A stretch of DNA of 64,000 bases from Endozoicomonas sp. GU-1 (GCF_027366395.1 NZ_CP114771.1:1178001-1242000); one strand, 5' to 3'; positions 34,818 to 44,544 are shown, numbered from the stretch's first letter. Program-made: numbers and translations. Notes: a model not told the origin generated them from the letters alone.

Positions 34818-35022
34818 TGGTGCCTCATTCAATCCAGTGATGTATTAGCACATTAGCTTTTATAAACCATTAATGGCAAATCAGGAGACTGACCAACAAC
34901 ACGATTTCGGCGCACGGCTTATACTGCAATTCCCAAACGCATCAGCCTGTCATGCGCTATTCCCAACGGTTATTACCAAAAGCGCTATTCCCTAGCGGGT
35001 TCAAATAAGGTAAAAGTGCCTT

Positions 35023-35883
35023 ATGAGAACCCCGAAACGAATCCAACCCCTGGTTGATGAAGGACTGGTGGATGAAGTACTCCGCCAGCTAATGAGTGGT
35101 AAAGAAGCCGATGTCTATGTGGTGCGCTGTGGCAATGATATCCGCTGCGCCAAGGTTTATAAGGAAGCGGCAAAACGCAGCTTTAAAAAGGCCGTCCAGT
35201 ATCAGGAAGGTCGCAAAGAGCGCAACAGTCGCAGGCAGCGAGCCATCGAGAAAGGCTCCAGATATGGCCGGAAACAGCAGGAAAAGACCTGGCAGAGTGC
35301 CGAGGTTGACGCCCTGTTCCGCCTGGCCAGAGCGGGCGTAAGAGTCCCACAGCCATATATCTGCCTGGATGGCGTACTGTTGATGGAACTGGTGACGGAT
35401 GATGAAGGCCAGGTTGCCCCGCGCCTGGGTGAAGTGACCATGTCCGCCGAACAGGCCCGTGAAGACCACGCCACCATGATGCATTATGTCATGCTGATGC
35501 TCTGCGCCGGCCTGGTTCATGGCGATCTGTCGGAATTCAATGTTCTGGTGGATGACTACGGCCCGGTGATTATTGACCTGCCCCAGGCCGTGGATGCCTC
35601 GGCCAACAATCATGCCCGCTCGATGCTGGCCAGGGATATCAACAACATCACGGAGTACTATGGACAGTTTGCACCGGACCTGTTGAACAGCCAATATGCC
35701 AAAGAGATGTGGGCACTTTATGAAGATGGCGAACTGACCCCGGAAACCGAACTGACCGGCCTGTTCACCGAAGCGGAGCAAACCGCCGATGTGGACTCAG
35801 TGCTGGCCGAAATAAAAGCGGTTCTGGCTGAGGAACAGAAACGGCAGGAACGTCTGCGAGAGTCTGATAATCCTGATGCCTGA
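35023..35883 (+). CDS. RIO-type serine kinase (PA4780-like)
   Basis: A 286-aa atypical protein kinase. SGKEADVYVVRC is the RIO nucleotide loop with its partner lysine in CAKVYKE, LVHGDLSEFNVLVDD carries the catalytic Asp and metal Asn, and IIDLPQAVD replaces the DFG loop. In between lies the RIO-specific basic insertion (RKERNSRRQRAIEKGSRYG). The bacterial group represented by Pseudomonas PA4780 has been linked to stress responses. It is monocistronic and followed by a strong hairpin. Confidence 0.9.
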   Translation: MRTPKRIQPLVDEGLVDEVLRQLMSGKEADVYVVRCGNDIRCAKVYKEAAKRSFKKAVQYQEGRKERNSRRQRAIEKGSRYGRKQQEKTWQSAEVDALFRLARAGVRVPQPYICLDGVLLMELVTDDEGQVAPRLGEVTMSAEQAREDHATMMHYVMLMLCAGLVHGDLSEFNVLVDDYGPVIIDLPQAVDASANNHARSMLARDINNITEYYGQFAPDLLNSQYAKEMWALYEDGELTPETELTGLFTEAEQTADVDSVLAEIKAVLAEEQKRQERLRESDNPDA

Positions 35884-35894
35884 CTGAGACGGAA

Positions 35895-35923
35895 GCCAGC
35901 CCTACTGGTCAGGTAGGGCTGGC
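35895..35923 (+). terminator. Strong hairpin after RIO kinase gene
   Basis: GCCAGCCCTAC and GTAGGGCTGGC form an 11-bp GC-rich stem with a 7-base loop, 12 bases after the stop. No T-run follows, so termination may be partial or the hairpin may protect the mRNA end. Confidence 0.55.
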
Positions 35924-36573
35924 CCGATCAAAACAACGCTCAGGCCTGGTTGTTGCAGTGACAATCGATTAGTTGCTTCATTTAACTGGCGGCATGTTGA
36001 TGATGTTACTGAATATCTGATTAGCCCTTTGAAAACAGGTTTCAAGGAAATATCAACAATGATACAAATAATATCATTTTTAAAAACATAACCCCCTGTA
36101 ATTACGACAAAGATAACATTGTTTTTAATTGATTATTATTTGACCTCTGTCAATCTTTCCAGTTGATTTAATAAATACAATCAGAATCAGAACTTTTATC
36201 TCAGTAATGGTTATTTTTCTTACAGGTCTATTTTGAAAACCATGGTAGAGAACATATGCAGGAAATATTGATAACAGGAAACAATTGAAAAAACACCTTC
36301 ATATTGTTTTGAAAAATAGTGACAGATGGTATCACCATCTGAAAAACAGGCAGACAAAATCCTTTGCAAGGATTAACGAACAGCAATGCCCTGTGCTACT
36401 TACTTTTTTTTTTCCTTGCCGTGGAAAATCGTTTGTTTATTGCTGTTATTTGTTTTTCATTTCTTTATTTAACAGTGGTGCAAGCTGTTTTATTTTGACA
36501 TTGATATTTGGAAAACAAATAAAGCATTCGGTTAGTGACAGAAATTATAAACTTGGCTTTAAGTGAGGCATCA
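35924..36573. other. Long AT-rich intergenic region before MFS gene
   Basis: 650 bases, markedly AT-rich. It probably holds the promoter and control sites of the MFS gene. A 93-codon open frame from TTG at 36285 has no ribosome site or family features and is not called. No repeat or strong hairpin was seen. Confidence 0.4.
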
Positions 36574-37830
36574 ATGGCAACTGGTACGAATCGTGGCTGG
36601 GTCGTAGTGACGGCTGGCCTGGCGATTAACTTAATGTTCGGCAGTCTTTATACGTGGAGTATCTTCTCCGAGAATTTTATCAACACTCAGGGCTGGACCG
36701 CTTCTCAGGCATCCACACCCTACGCAGCGGCCATTGCCGCGTTTGCGCTGGTCATGCTGGTAGGTGGTAAGCTGCAGGATCGCCTGGGGCCGCGCGTAGT
36801 GATTACCATCGCAGGTCTGTGCACTGCGGCAGGTATGTTCCTGTGCAGTGCCATGCCCACCGAAACCGGCGTGATCCTGGGTTTTGGTGTTCTCAATGGT
36901 GCAGGCATCGGTCTGGGTTATTCGGCAACAGCTCCGGCAGCGGTGAAATGGTTCAAGCCTGAGCAAAAAGGATTAATTGTCGGTCTGGTTGTCACCGGCT
37001 TTGGTTTGGCACCGCTGTATGCGGCGCCGCTGGCCAAATACCTGATCGCAGAATATGGCCTGTTTGCCAGCTTTAATATACTGGCGGTGTTCTTCGGTAG
37101 TGTGATCGTTACTGGTGCCCAGTTCATGAGCGTTCCGGAAACCACAACAAGCATGGCGACTGCGGATAAAAAGGCCAAAGAGCCCCCGGTTGTTGCTGAT
37201 GGCCCACAAACCGGTGAGTACAACTGGAAGCAGATGATCAGGACGCCACAGTTTGCCATGTTGTGGCTGATGTTCCTGGCAGGTTCCATGACCGGCCTGA
37301 TGATGATTGGTCATATTGGTAACATTGCCAAGCTGCAACTGACCGATACATTTAACATTACCCTGCTGGTTCAGGCGTTCTCTGTCGCCAATGCTTTGGG
37401 CCGCCCGGGTGCTGGCTTAATCTCTGACAGAATCGGTTGCGCCCGTACCATGAGCATTCTCTACATGTTGCAAGGTGCCGTGCTGTTGATGTTCGGTGGT
37501 TTTGATACCTTTAGCATGATCCTGATGGGTTCATTGGTTATCACCTTCGGCTATGGTGCAATGCTGGCAGTATTCCCGTCTGCAACGGCAGACTTCTTCG
37601 GTACCCGGAACCTGGGCTTTAACTACGCTATCCTGTTCAGCGCGTGGGGTGTTGCGGGCATGGCCGGTCCGAAACTGGCAGGCTATCTGCTGGACACCAC
37701 GGGCGGTTATGAGAGCACCTTTATGATCTGTGCCGGAGTAAGTTTTGCCGCGGCTGCCATTGGTCTTATGGTCAAACCACCGAAAAAATCGGCTGATATT
37801 GTGGGAGTGCAAGCTGCCCAGGCCGCTTGA
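36574..37830 (+). CDS. MFS transporter of the oxalate/formate antiporter (OFA) family
   Basis: A 418-aa permease with 12 predicted membrane segments. The first segment FGSLYTWSIFSENF and the loop GKLQDRLGPR (MFS motif A) are typical of OFA-family transporters for small carboxylates (oxalate, formate, lactate); the true substrate cannot be read. A cytoplasmic loop near residue 200 is rich in Lys/Ala. ATG at 36574 has AAGTGAGG upstream; the earlier in-frame codon at 36535 does not. It is followed by a clean terminator at 37915. Confidence 0.88.
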   Translation: MATGTNRGWVVVTAGLAINLMFGSLYTWSIFSENFINTQGWTASQASTPYAAAIAAFALVMLVGGKLQDRLGPRVVITIAGLCTAAGMFLCSAMPTETGVILGFGVLNGAGIGLGYSATAPAAVKWFKPEQKGLIVGLVVTGFGLAPLYAAPLAKYLIAEYGLFASFNILAVFFGSVIVTGAQFMSVPETTTSMATADKKAKEPPVVADGPQTGEYNWKQMIRTPQFAMLWLMFLAGSMTGLMMIGHIGNIAKLQLTDTFNITLLVQAFSVANALGRPGAGLISDRIGCARTMSILYMLQGAVLLMFGGFDTFSMILMGSLVITFGYGAMLAVFPSATADFFGTRNLGFNYAILFSAWGVAGMAGPKLAGYLLDTTGGYESTFMICAGVSFAAAAIGLMVKPPKKSADIVGVQAAQAA

Positions 37831-37914
37831 GTGTTTTAATAAAGCTCTTGATGGATGTTCTGATCAACAACACCTGAAGTCCAGATAGAGACGCTTGACC
37901 ACACTTCTCGATTA

Positions 37915-37944
37915 AAAGCCCGGCATGTTCCGGGCTTTGTTTTT
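37915..37944 (+). terminator. Rho-independent terminator after MFS gene
   Basis: AAAGCCCGG and CCGGGCTTT form a 9-bp stem with a 6-base loop, followed by GTTTTT. Confidence 0.85.
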
Positions 37945-37995
37945 GCCACTTGCCAGCAGAACATGGCCAATAATGAGCAACCAGCACCCGCAACT

Positions 37996-38763
37996 TTACG
38001 ACCAGAAAGCTGCATACAATAAACCAGTCCGCAGCGTAATTGGCCTGGGGCTTTCACAGTCCTTGTTGCTCCAATGTAATAACGAGTTTTCAACAGTCTG
38101 GATGGCAATGGGGCCTCCTACGCCAAATTTTCCGATGCAGAAACCGGAACCTATGTAGGTCATGGAATGGATCCACTCTTGCGTATAGGTATCTGACAGA
38201 TTCAGATAGCTAAATGACTTAACTGTTTTTATATCATTGACTACAGTGTCGTTATAACAGAACATCACTTTGTTAATAGAGAACCTGTTGACTCCGCAGT
38301 GTAAAAAATGTTCAAACTGATGACAGGATGATCGCTGATCCTTACTGTCTTCGGAAGTCGTACAGTAGCTTTCCCCTTGTGAAATCCACTTGATAAATCG
38401 TTTCCCCCAGTCGACTGGAGGGTGATATTCATACTCCCTGTCATTCTGGTCTTTGACAACAAAAGAAATGCCATCATCCTGGTCTTGAAAAAGCGACCTT
38501 ATGTATTCATCAGCGACCTCACCACAAATTGCTTTATAAGCCCTCCCTCCAATTTCAAAGCTGTGCATTATTGTTTTATTGGTAATAGCGGGATTAATTA
38601 ATGACTGATCTGTCTGTATAAACGATTCCTTAATATAAATCTTAACAGTCTTTGCATGGCCCGTTTTCTTACCGGCAAATAAGGTGTTACTGCTGTCGTT
38701 CTGACGACTGTTTGCTGACTGCCTGGGGTGAAGATCCGTGGTTGCGTTAGAGGGTATATTCAT
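37996..38763 (-). CDS. Accessory protein of unknown function, coupled to the 39339 gene
   Basis: A 255-aa soluble protein with no recognised domain. The N-terminal ~40 residues are polar (Ser/Asn/Gln/Lys-rich, like the secreted-type N-termini elsewhere here). The middle has SFEIGGRAYKAICGEVADEY and GISFVVKDQNDREYEYHPP. The C-terminal half is Cys- and aromatic-rich (QFEHFLHCGVNRF, MTYIGSGFCIGKFGVGGPI). Its ATG lies inside the last codons of the upstream gene's -1 frame (17-base overlap), so it is probably translated together with that frame. Possibly a secreted protein; no enzyme motif is seen. Confidence 0.6.
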   Translation of the reverse strand: MNIPSNATTDLHPRQSANSRQNDSSNTLFAGKKTGHAKTVKIYIKESFIQTDQSLINPAITNKTIMHSFEIGGRAYKAICGEVADEYIRSLFQDQDDGISFVVKDQNDREYEYHPPVDWGKRFIKWISQGESYCTTSEDSKDQRSSCHQFEHFLHCGVNRFSINKVMFCYNDTVVNDIKTVKSFSYLNLSDTYTQEWIHSMTYIGSGFCIGKFGVGGPIAIQTVENSLLHWSNKDCESPRPITLRTGLLYAAFWS

Positions 38764-39339
38764 TATTTATGGCTTCGTGATAACCGGGGGGTGCATCGTG
38801 CATGGGTTCATACGGCGGTGGGTAAAGAGTAGGAGCAGCTATGCCCTGAGCCATGGACAAATTGTTATTGTGAAACAAGGGTTGGGTATCGATAACCTCA
38901 GCGTCGGTAACCGGGACCGGTGTCTTCTGGTCTTTTGCACCAGTACGATTAGAAAGCATATTGGCCGCAATATGGTCATCTTTTTTGCCAGTACAGGTTG
39001 ATAGCTGCTCACGGTTCGCGTAAAGATATCCACCAGACCTCCTGCCAGGCCTCCGGCCATTGCCATTGCTCCGGTAATGCAGTAACAGCCACAAGCTTTA
39101 ACCGTCAACGTACAACAAGCGTCTACACCCTTTGCGCTGGACATAGCGAGGCAACCTTTATTGATGCACTGCATGGCGTAGCCAACATATTGTGTACCAC
39201 TGCAACCCGTTACCTGGATCCCCTTGTAAATACCAAAACCGCAGCCCACCAGACTCCCGTAGTCATGGCCAACATCGACGCAGGCTTTCGGGTCCGTCAT
39301 GGACCGGTGGATATTTTGGGTAGTGGGTGCAGTCAGCAT
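38747..39339 (-). CDS. Cys/Gly-rich membrane protein with PPxY tail in -1 frame (candidate frameshift)
   Basis: ATG at 39339 has AGAGGAG upstream. The zero frame encodes a Cys-rich segment (VTGCSGTQYVGYAMQCINKG, VDACCTLTVKACGCYC) and a hydrophobic GAMAMAGGLAGGLVDIF, then runs to 38839 with an implausible tail. At 38986-38980 (minus strand) lies A_AAA_AAG. The -1 frame from there continues to 38747 with a polar tail ending LYPPPYEPMHDAPPGYHE. The coupled start of the next gene sits in this -1 frame, so the shifted product (~197 aa) looks like the real one. PPPY fits the PPxY ligand of WW domains, used by viruses and some effectors to reach NEDD4-type ligases. An A-run sequence error would look the same. 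Confidence 0.55.
38958..38986 (-). promoter_or_regulatory. Candidate -1 ribosomal frameshift site
   Basis: Minus strand: GCA AAA AAG (slippery A_AAA_AAG, 38986-38980), a 6-base spacer, then the hairpin ATATTG-CGGC-CAATAT (38973-38958). The heptamer and reading phase equal those of E. coli dnaX. The hairpin is AT-rich and weak, and no upstream Shine-Dalgarno stimulator is visible. Confidence 0.4.
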
Positions 39340-39378
39340 GCTACTGTCTCCTCTTGCTTATATCTCCCCCGAGAATCC

Positions 39379-39407
39379 ATTTGACAAATTCTTGCCCGAA
39401 AAATTCC
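39379..39407 (-). promoter_or_regulatory. Weak sigma-E-like boxes upstream of 39339 gene
   Basis: GGAATTT (39407-39401), 16 bases, TCAAAT (39384-39379) on the minus strand, 39 bases before the ATG. Each box has mismatches; the spacing is the only exact match to the other copies. Confidence 0.25.
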
Positions 39408-39518
39408 CGTGTCAGACATAAAGACTCAGTATTCACAACGGATAAAATATTCGGACTAATTCATAGCAGGCCATGGACGATAAAAGTAAAGCTGTAAACA
39501 ACATCACAGGGACGAACC

Positions 39519-39788
39519 ATGATCATCAGAACGGCTACCACCATAACTCTTATTGCCGGATTAGCCATCAGTGCCGCATCAGCCATCGCCAACGAGAGAA
39601 GGGTCACTGGAGGCGATAATGCCTACTACATTGCTGACCATTCAGGCCCGACCTTCAGTTCCACTGACTTTGTCTGGCCAGAGAGCCGATTCAAAGGGGG
39701 TGACGGTTATGACGGACCCGAAGATAACAGCAGCGCCTTTGAAGTTTATGTCATCCATGAAGAGAAAAAAGGCGGTGATAATCAATAG
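39519..39788 (+). CDS. Small exported hypothetical protein
   Basis: An 89-aa protein with a clear signal peptide (MIIRTATTITLIAGLAISAA, cleavage probably after ASAIA). The mature ~62 residues are acidic and Gly/Asp-rich (RVTGGDNAYYIADHSG, FKGGDGYDGPEDN), without cysteines. GGGACGA precedes the ATG. A terminator follows directly and also serves lolD from the other side. Likely periplasmic or secreted; function unknown. Confidence 0.7.
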   Translation: MIIRTATTITLIAGLAISAASAIANERRVTGGDNAYYIADHSGPTFSSTDFVWPESRFKGGDGYDGPEDNSSAFEVYVIHEEKKGGDNQ

Positions 39789-39795
39789 TTGATCC

Positions 39796-39826
39796 AAAAA
39801 AGCCCTCAGAAGAGGGCTTTTTTTTA
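39796..39826. terminator. Bidirectional terminator between the small exported protein and lolD
   Basis: AAAAAAGCCCTC, loop AGAA, GAGGGCTTTTTTTT. It has a T-run on the plus strand and one on the minus strand, so it can end transcription from both convergent genes. Confidence 0.85.
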
Positions 39827-40522
39827 TACTACAGGGACAAGATGCCCATCTTCCAGGCGCAATGCCCGGTCCATCTGCCGGGCAAATACCATATCATGGG
39901 TCACGACAATAAAACTGGTGGTCAACTGTTCACTGAGGGATTTCATCAACTCATGAATCTTGCTGGCGGTATGGGGATCCAGATTGCCCGTTGGCTCGTC
40001 CATCAGAACCAGGTCCGGACTGCCGACCAGTGCCCGGGCAATAGCCACCCTCTGCCGCTCACCACCGGAAAGTTCCGCCGGCTTATGGCCGGCCCGTTTC
40101 GACAGCCCCACCATGCCCAGCATTTCTTCCGCTCTCATGCTTGCCTGCCCCACGGATACCTCTTTGCGCAGCAGTAAGGGCATGGCGACATTTTCCAGGG
40201 CAGTAAATTCTGGCAGCAAATGATGGAACTGGTAAACAAACCCCAGGTGACGGTTCCTCAATTGGCCCTGTTGTTGTTCAGATACCTTCATCAGCTGATG
40301 GCCACAGAGTATTACCTCACCGCTGGAAGAGTGATCCAACCCGGCCAACAGCTGAAGCAGCGTTGTTTTTCCTGAACCGGAAGTACCGACAATCGCTACT
40401 CGTTCAGCGGGTGATACTAACAGGTCTATGCCTCTGAGCACCTCGAGTTTTTCAGGCCCTTCAGCAAATACTTTGGTTAGCCTGCGGCACTCCAGAACTG
40501 CACGGTTTTCGGGATTATTCAT
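39824..40522 (-). CDS. lolD: Lipoprotein-releasing ABC transporter ATPase
   Basis: A 232-aa ATPase of the LolCDE complex, which extracts outer-membrane lipoproteins from the inner membrane and passes them to LolA. Walker A is GTSGSGKTT, the ABC signature is LSGGERQR, Walker B is LVLMDEPTG, and the H-loop is VVTHD. The LolD-type [18 protein letters not shown] follows the Q-loop. Its ATG overlaps the end of the permease gene upstream by eight bases, so the two form an operon. No second permease gene follows. Confidence 0.95.
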   Translation of the reverse strand: MNNPENRAVLECRRLTKVFAEGPEKLEVLRGIDLLVSPAERVAIVGTSGSGKTTLLQLLAGLDHSSSGEVILCGHQLMKVSEQQQGQLRNRHLGFVYQFHHLLPEFTALENVAMPLLLRKEVSVGQASMRAEEMLGMVGLSKRAGHKPAELSGGERQRVAIARALVGSPDLVLMDEPTGNLDPHTASKIHELMKSLSEQLTTSFIVVTHDMVFARQMDRALRLEDGHLVPVV

Positions 40523-41758
40523 AACGAAGCGCCTCCGCAGGCTGGGTTCTGGAGGCTCGCCATGCCGGATACAGGGTTGCCAGGAAACTCATCAACAGAC
40601 CGGAGACACTGATCACCGCAACATCCTGCCACATTAACTCCGATGGCAGGTAGCTGATAAAGTAAACGTCGGGGCTCAGAAAGTGAATGCCCAATAATTT
40701 TTCCAGGGCACCCACAATTTCGGAAACATTCAGCGCACCGACAATGCCCAGGGCAACCCCCAGCAGCGTTCCGATAACACCAATCAGGGATCCCTGAACC
40801 ATAAAAATCCCCATAATCATTTTCGGGGTCGCACCAAATGTGCGGAGGATGGCGATATCCCCCTGCTTATCGGTCACCACCATGACCAGCGTGGAGACAA
40901 TATTAAAGGCGGCAACGGCAACAATCAGGGTGAGAAGCAGGCCGACCATGGTCTTTTCCATCTGAATCGCCTGAACAGACGGCCATGGCTACGGGTCCAG
41001 TCCTGAACGTAGTAGCGACCGGGTAAGGTCATCGCTACATCCCAGGCCAGTTTCGGTGCGGCAAACAGATCATCCATTTTCAGTCGTATACCTGTTACCC
41101 CTTCAGGCACCCGCAGAAAACGGGCCAGATCTTCACGATGGGCGTAGGCCAGGTTGCCATCCACATCGGCACCTACTGAGAAAGTACCAACGACAGTGAA
41201 TCGTTTCAGGCGAGGCAAAACACCCGCCAGGTTGACACTGGCTTCAGGCAGAACCATGGTCACTTTGTCGCCAACGGACAACCCCAGATAATTGGCCAGA
41301 ATATCACCCAGCAGAATACCAAACTCTCCGGGCTGCAAGTCTTCCAGTGCGCCCTGTTTCATGTGATCGGCAATAATAGAGACCCTTCTTTCGTAGCCGG
41401 GATCAATACCGTAAACCAGCGTTCCCCGCACCAGATCACCATTGGCCAGCATACCCTGGGCATCGACAAACGGTGCAGCCGCTTCGATGCCTTCTTTGTC
41501 CGCAATGGTATTGACCAGCGCCTGCCAGTCTTCAATACCACCACCGGCCGCCGTGATGGTGGCATGGGGAACCATACCCAGCACTCGCTGCTTTAGCTCC
41601 CGATCAAAGCCATTCATCACTGACAGCACAATAATCAGTACCGAAACACCCAGCGTCAGCCCCACCATGGATGTTCCGGAGATGAAGGAGATAAAATGAT
41701 TCCGTCGCTTTGCGCGGGTGTAGCGCAAACCGATAAAAAAAGGTAATGGTCTAAACAT
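40515..41758 (-). CDS. lolC: Lipoprotein-releasing permease LolC/LolE, frameshifted
   Basis: The frame from 41758 encodes the N-terminal membrane segment ([35 protein letters not shown]) and the large periplasmic domain up to [14 protein letters not shown]. The frame from 40961 encodes the remaining three membrane segments ([20 protein letters not shown], then [15 protein letters not shown]) to 40515. One base is missing near 40973: CTGTTCAGGCG should read CTGTTCCAGGCG to give [10 protein letters not shown]. Repaired length is ~414 aa, normal for LolC/E. Only one permease gene adjoins lolD, whereas E. coli has C-D-E. The complex is essential, so an assembly error or a second locus must be considered. 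Confidence 0.85.
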
Positions 41759-41919
41759 TTATTCTGCCAGTATTCCTTGCGCCATCGGCGTGTCAGGGGC
41801 GGATTGGCCACTTGTTTCACAAGTTTGTAAGCTGGCATTATGCCATAAAGCGGTATAATTCCCGTCGAATTTTCCTGCGCTTTGCGACTGTTTCCTCCAC
41901 CCCTGTTCGACAAGAAATA

Positions 41920-42830
41920 TTAGCTTTTCGGTCTTACATGAGCAACGACGGTAAATAGCTTCCTGGGCAGATTCGGATTGTCCCGCCGTGCGGATTCTCT
42001 ACGATCCATGCGACCTTCACGCACGTCCAGCTGATAAATTTCCAGCCCAAAAGCGTCAGCAATTCTCCGGGTACTCTTGCCGTTTACCGTGTTATGAAGA
42101 AAATCGTCCATAAATGCTGATGAGTTATGTTGGCCCGTGTATTTCAGGATCAAGGCATCAGATTGCTCGTTGTTTATATCACATCGATGAATGGTTTCCG
42201 GCAGTTGAAGTGGCCATCCGTTGTCTCTGAAACAGTTCTCATACTGCAAGGCAACAACATTGGACATGAAAAAAAATGCCCGGGCACTTTATCCGACTTG
42301 AAATTGAGTTTAAAAAACCAGGCTTCTGGCGTAAAGGTATTGATAAATCTGCACGGGCCGTATTTATCCAATTTATCTTTGGATGTAAATGTATAATAAC
42401 ACTCCTGTCCATCTGAATATTTGTCTGGAAAGGTCTCTGTCATTTCAGCTAAATGTTCATTTTCTTTTTTGTAAGTGATTTTCAGCTCATTCAGGAGCTG
42501 CTGAATTCTTGTATGTTCACGGTTTGCTACGGATTGTGGGTCTGGTTTCGGTTCTTTTGCTTCGACTATATCTTGTAGTTCTAACTTCTGACAGGCTGTT
42601 TGCAGAGTAATTTTTCGATCACTGAGTAATGCCGGTGCCATTTCGTCTAATACATTATCGAGATTGCCCTTGAGTATTTCTTGCTGACCCGGATAATCTG
42701 TCAGCTGAACCACTTTGTTATCACGGGTTAAACCCAGTTCGCACAACGTGAGATCCATGGTGGGACCTGTGTGTGACAGGTAATCTTGAAATATTTTTTT
42801 CAATTCAGCCAGTGAGTTGATGCTGTCCAT
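41920..42830 (-). CDS. Accessory protein of unknown function, broken at a T8 tract
   Basis: The frame from 42830 (MDSINSLAELKKIFQDYLSH) runs to 42174. A second frame from 42267 (MSNVVALQYENCFRDNGW) runs to 41920. They join at eight T's on the coding strand (42269-42276): one more T, or -1 slippage on T_TTT_TTC, gives one ~303-aa protein. The N-terminal part is helical (LLNELKITYKKENEHLAEMT). The middle holds CYYTFTSKDKLDKYGPCRF and FTPEAWFFKLNF. The end has IADAFGLEIYQLDVREGRMD, which sounds like a small alpha/beta domain. No family recognised. Possibly phase-variable; sequence error equally possible. Confidence 0.55.
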
Positions 42831-43080
42831 CTCAAATCCATATTACGTATTATGTTGTTCAGTCAATGGGCATTGTTGTGTATGTTATCGCTTATGCTGG
42901 TTTTATCATTAACGGTATCAGGGCGGATAGATGCTTAATCTACCCTAAGAACCAGAGCTATTGTTGCTGGGAAAATAATTAGAACGCACTTTCAATGAAC
43001 CACTGGCAGGAGTAATCTCTTTGCGTGATGCCTGATTAACGCTTCAGCCTTCTTTTCGAGTCAAGCAGGACGCAATTATT

Positions 43081-43422
43081 ATGAAAACACTTGTTGGTAC
43101 TCTTTCCGTGACTATAGCAATTATTTGTTCGTCGTCTATTATCCAGGTCACTGCCAATGAGCTTGCTCCCGACCAGACTCCGTATTCCGACGGTATCACT
43201 GTGACTCCCGTGGGCAGTCAGTCCCGGCAGTTGCGTCAATCTCTGGCTTTACCGAAACATGGTCAATCCATGGATGAAGTCAGGGAGGTGCTGGGCAACG
43301 CCGGCCAGACGGAAACCATTGGTGAACCCGCCATCACCCGCTGGTATTATCCAGACCAAAAATTGACGGTGTACTTTGAAGGCAAACGGGTATTGAGGTC
43401 AGTGGTTGATAACACGCCCTGA
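43081..43422 (+). CDS. Small periplasmic protein, BamE/SmpA-like fold
   Basis: A 113-aa protein with a signal peptide (MKTLVGTLSVTIAIICSSSI, cleavage near VTANE). The mature part LPKHGQSMDEVREVLGNAGQ, ...GEPAITRWYYPDQKLTVYFE follows the 'G.S..EV...LG.P....G.P.I.RW.Y....VYFE' pattern of small Pseudomonas-type proteins related to the SmpA/OmlA (BamE) fold. No lipobox, so soluble. AGGA precedes the ATG. Convergent with the AraC-type gene. Confidence 0.7.
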   Translation: MKTLVGTLSVTIAIICSSSIIQVTANELAPDQTPYSDGITVTPVGSQSRQLRQSLALPKHGQSMDEVREVLGNAGQTETIGEPAITRWYYPDQKLTVYFEGKRVLRSVVDNTP

Positions 43423-43423
43423 G

Positions 43424-44371
43424 TTATAAAAGCTGTTTTCTGAATTGCCCTGGCGGCATACCAAAATAACGTTGAAAAGCTTCATAAAAGCGGCTGAGAG
43501 AACTGAAACCACAGGCATAGCCAATATCGGCAATGGGCCGCTTGCTGTCCATCAGCAGCAACTGTGCTTTCTGCAGGCGCTGGAACTGCAGATATTGCTT
43601 GATAGAGACCCCCATCACACTGGTAAACAGGTTGGTCGTATAATTCTTGTGCAGGCCAAGATGAGCCGCCACGTCGGCGGTTGAAATAGGCCGATGCAGG
43701 TTTTCCCCGATAAAGTGAATCATGGTAGAAACATGGTGAGCACCTTTTAAACGACCACTGCCCGGATGACCGGCAGCCGGTGCCTGCTCCAGATGGTCTT
43801 CGGCGGAGACACTTTCCGGGTGATCCCACCCCTGAAAACTGATGCGCTTTAACAGCAGTGACAGCTCACCCAGAATAATCTCCTTTAATTCCGGGTGATC
43901 GCTGCGAAAATCCTCATGCCAGCGACTCAATCTCATAACCAGGTAGTCATGGTCCGGCTTTGCCAGGGCAATAGCCCCGGTCATCACCTCCTGACGAAGT
44001 TGCCCCATCAATGGCCACTGAAGAAATTCCGGTAACGGGATATAGAGGTTATAAAGGGTGCCTTTCCCCGGATTTTTTTCCACCAGGCCCACCAGTCGAT
44101 GGGGCATGTTGGCCCAGAAGATGGCCAGCCGGTTTTCAGGAATGCGCTGCTCCCTGCCATTGACAATATAAGTGGCCGAGCAACCCAGCAGATAGTTCAG
44201 CTCAACATGGCCATGAACATGGCCACTGTCCATAATATAAGGGGCCCGGTTTTCGATATAAAAGATATCCCCCTGAATATCGGAAATCGAGCCGGGCATG
44301 GGGACCACACCTTCGGTTCTGCGACCGGTTCCACGACATTTCCTGACCGACAATAGCTGCTGACTGTCCAC
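43424..44371 (-). CDS. AraC-family regulator, probable regulator of galETK
   Basis: A 315-aa regulator. The N-terminal half is a cupin-type sensor (SGHVHGHVELNYLLGCSATY, IPENRLAIFWANMPHRL). The C-terminal ~100 residues carry two helix-turn-helix motifs: ISTADVAAHLGLHKNYTTNL and the AraC signature IADIGYACGFSSLSRFYEAF, ending RYFGMPPGQFRKQ. MelR-like in layout. It is divergent from galE with 173 bases between, so control of the galactose operon in response to a sugar is likely (inference). Start GTG 44371; a later ATG at 44299 is possible. Confidence 0.88.
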   Translation of the reverse strand: MDSQQLLSVRKCRGTGRRTEGVVPMPGSISDIQGDIFYIENRAPYIMDSGHVHGHVELNYLLGCSATYIVNGREQRIPENRLAIFWANMPHRLVGLVEKNPGKGTLYNLYIPLPEFLQWPLMGQLRQEVMTGAIALAKPDHDYLVMRLSRWHEDFRSDHPELKEIILGELSLLLKRISFQGWDHPESVSAEDHLEQAPAAGHPGSGRLKGAHHVSTMIHFIGENLHRPISTADVAAHLGLHKNYTTNLFTSVMGVSIKQYLQFQRLQKAQLLLMDSKRPIADIGYACGFSSLSRFYEAFQRYFGMPPGQFRKQLL

Positions 44372-44544
44372 AAATATTGACCCTTATCAAAAAGCCCCAC
44401 AATGATACTCATTGCCGTGGCACAAATCTTTGTTTTCGGGAAAAACCAAAAAAAAACCGTAAAAGAAATATCCTGCGGCCTGTTCGTAAAATGACCACAA
44501 TCGATTATTTACCAGGCAGACAAGCTGCCTGAACGAGGTAAACA

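Noticed and set aside
36285-36566. 93-codon frame before the MFS gene
   Set aside because: TTG start without ribosome site, Phe/Cys-rich composition from AT-rich DNA, no family features.
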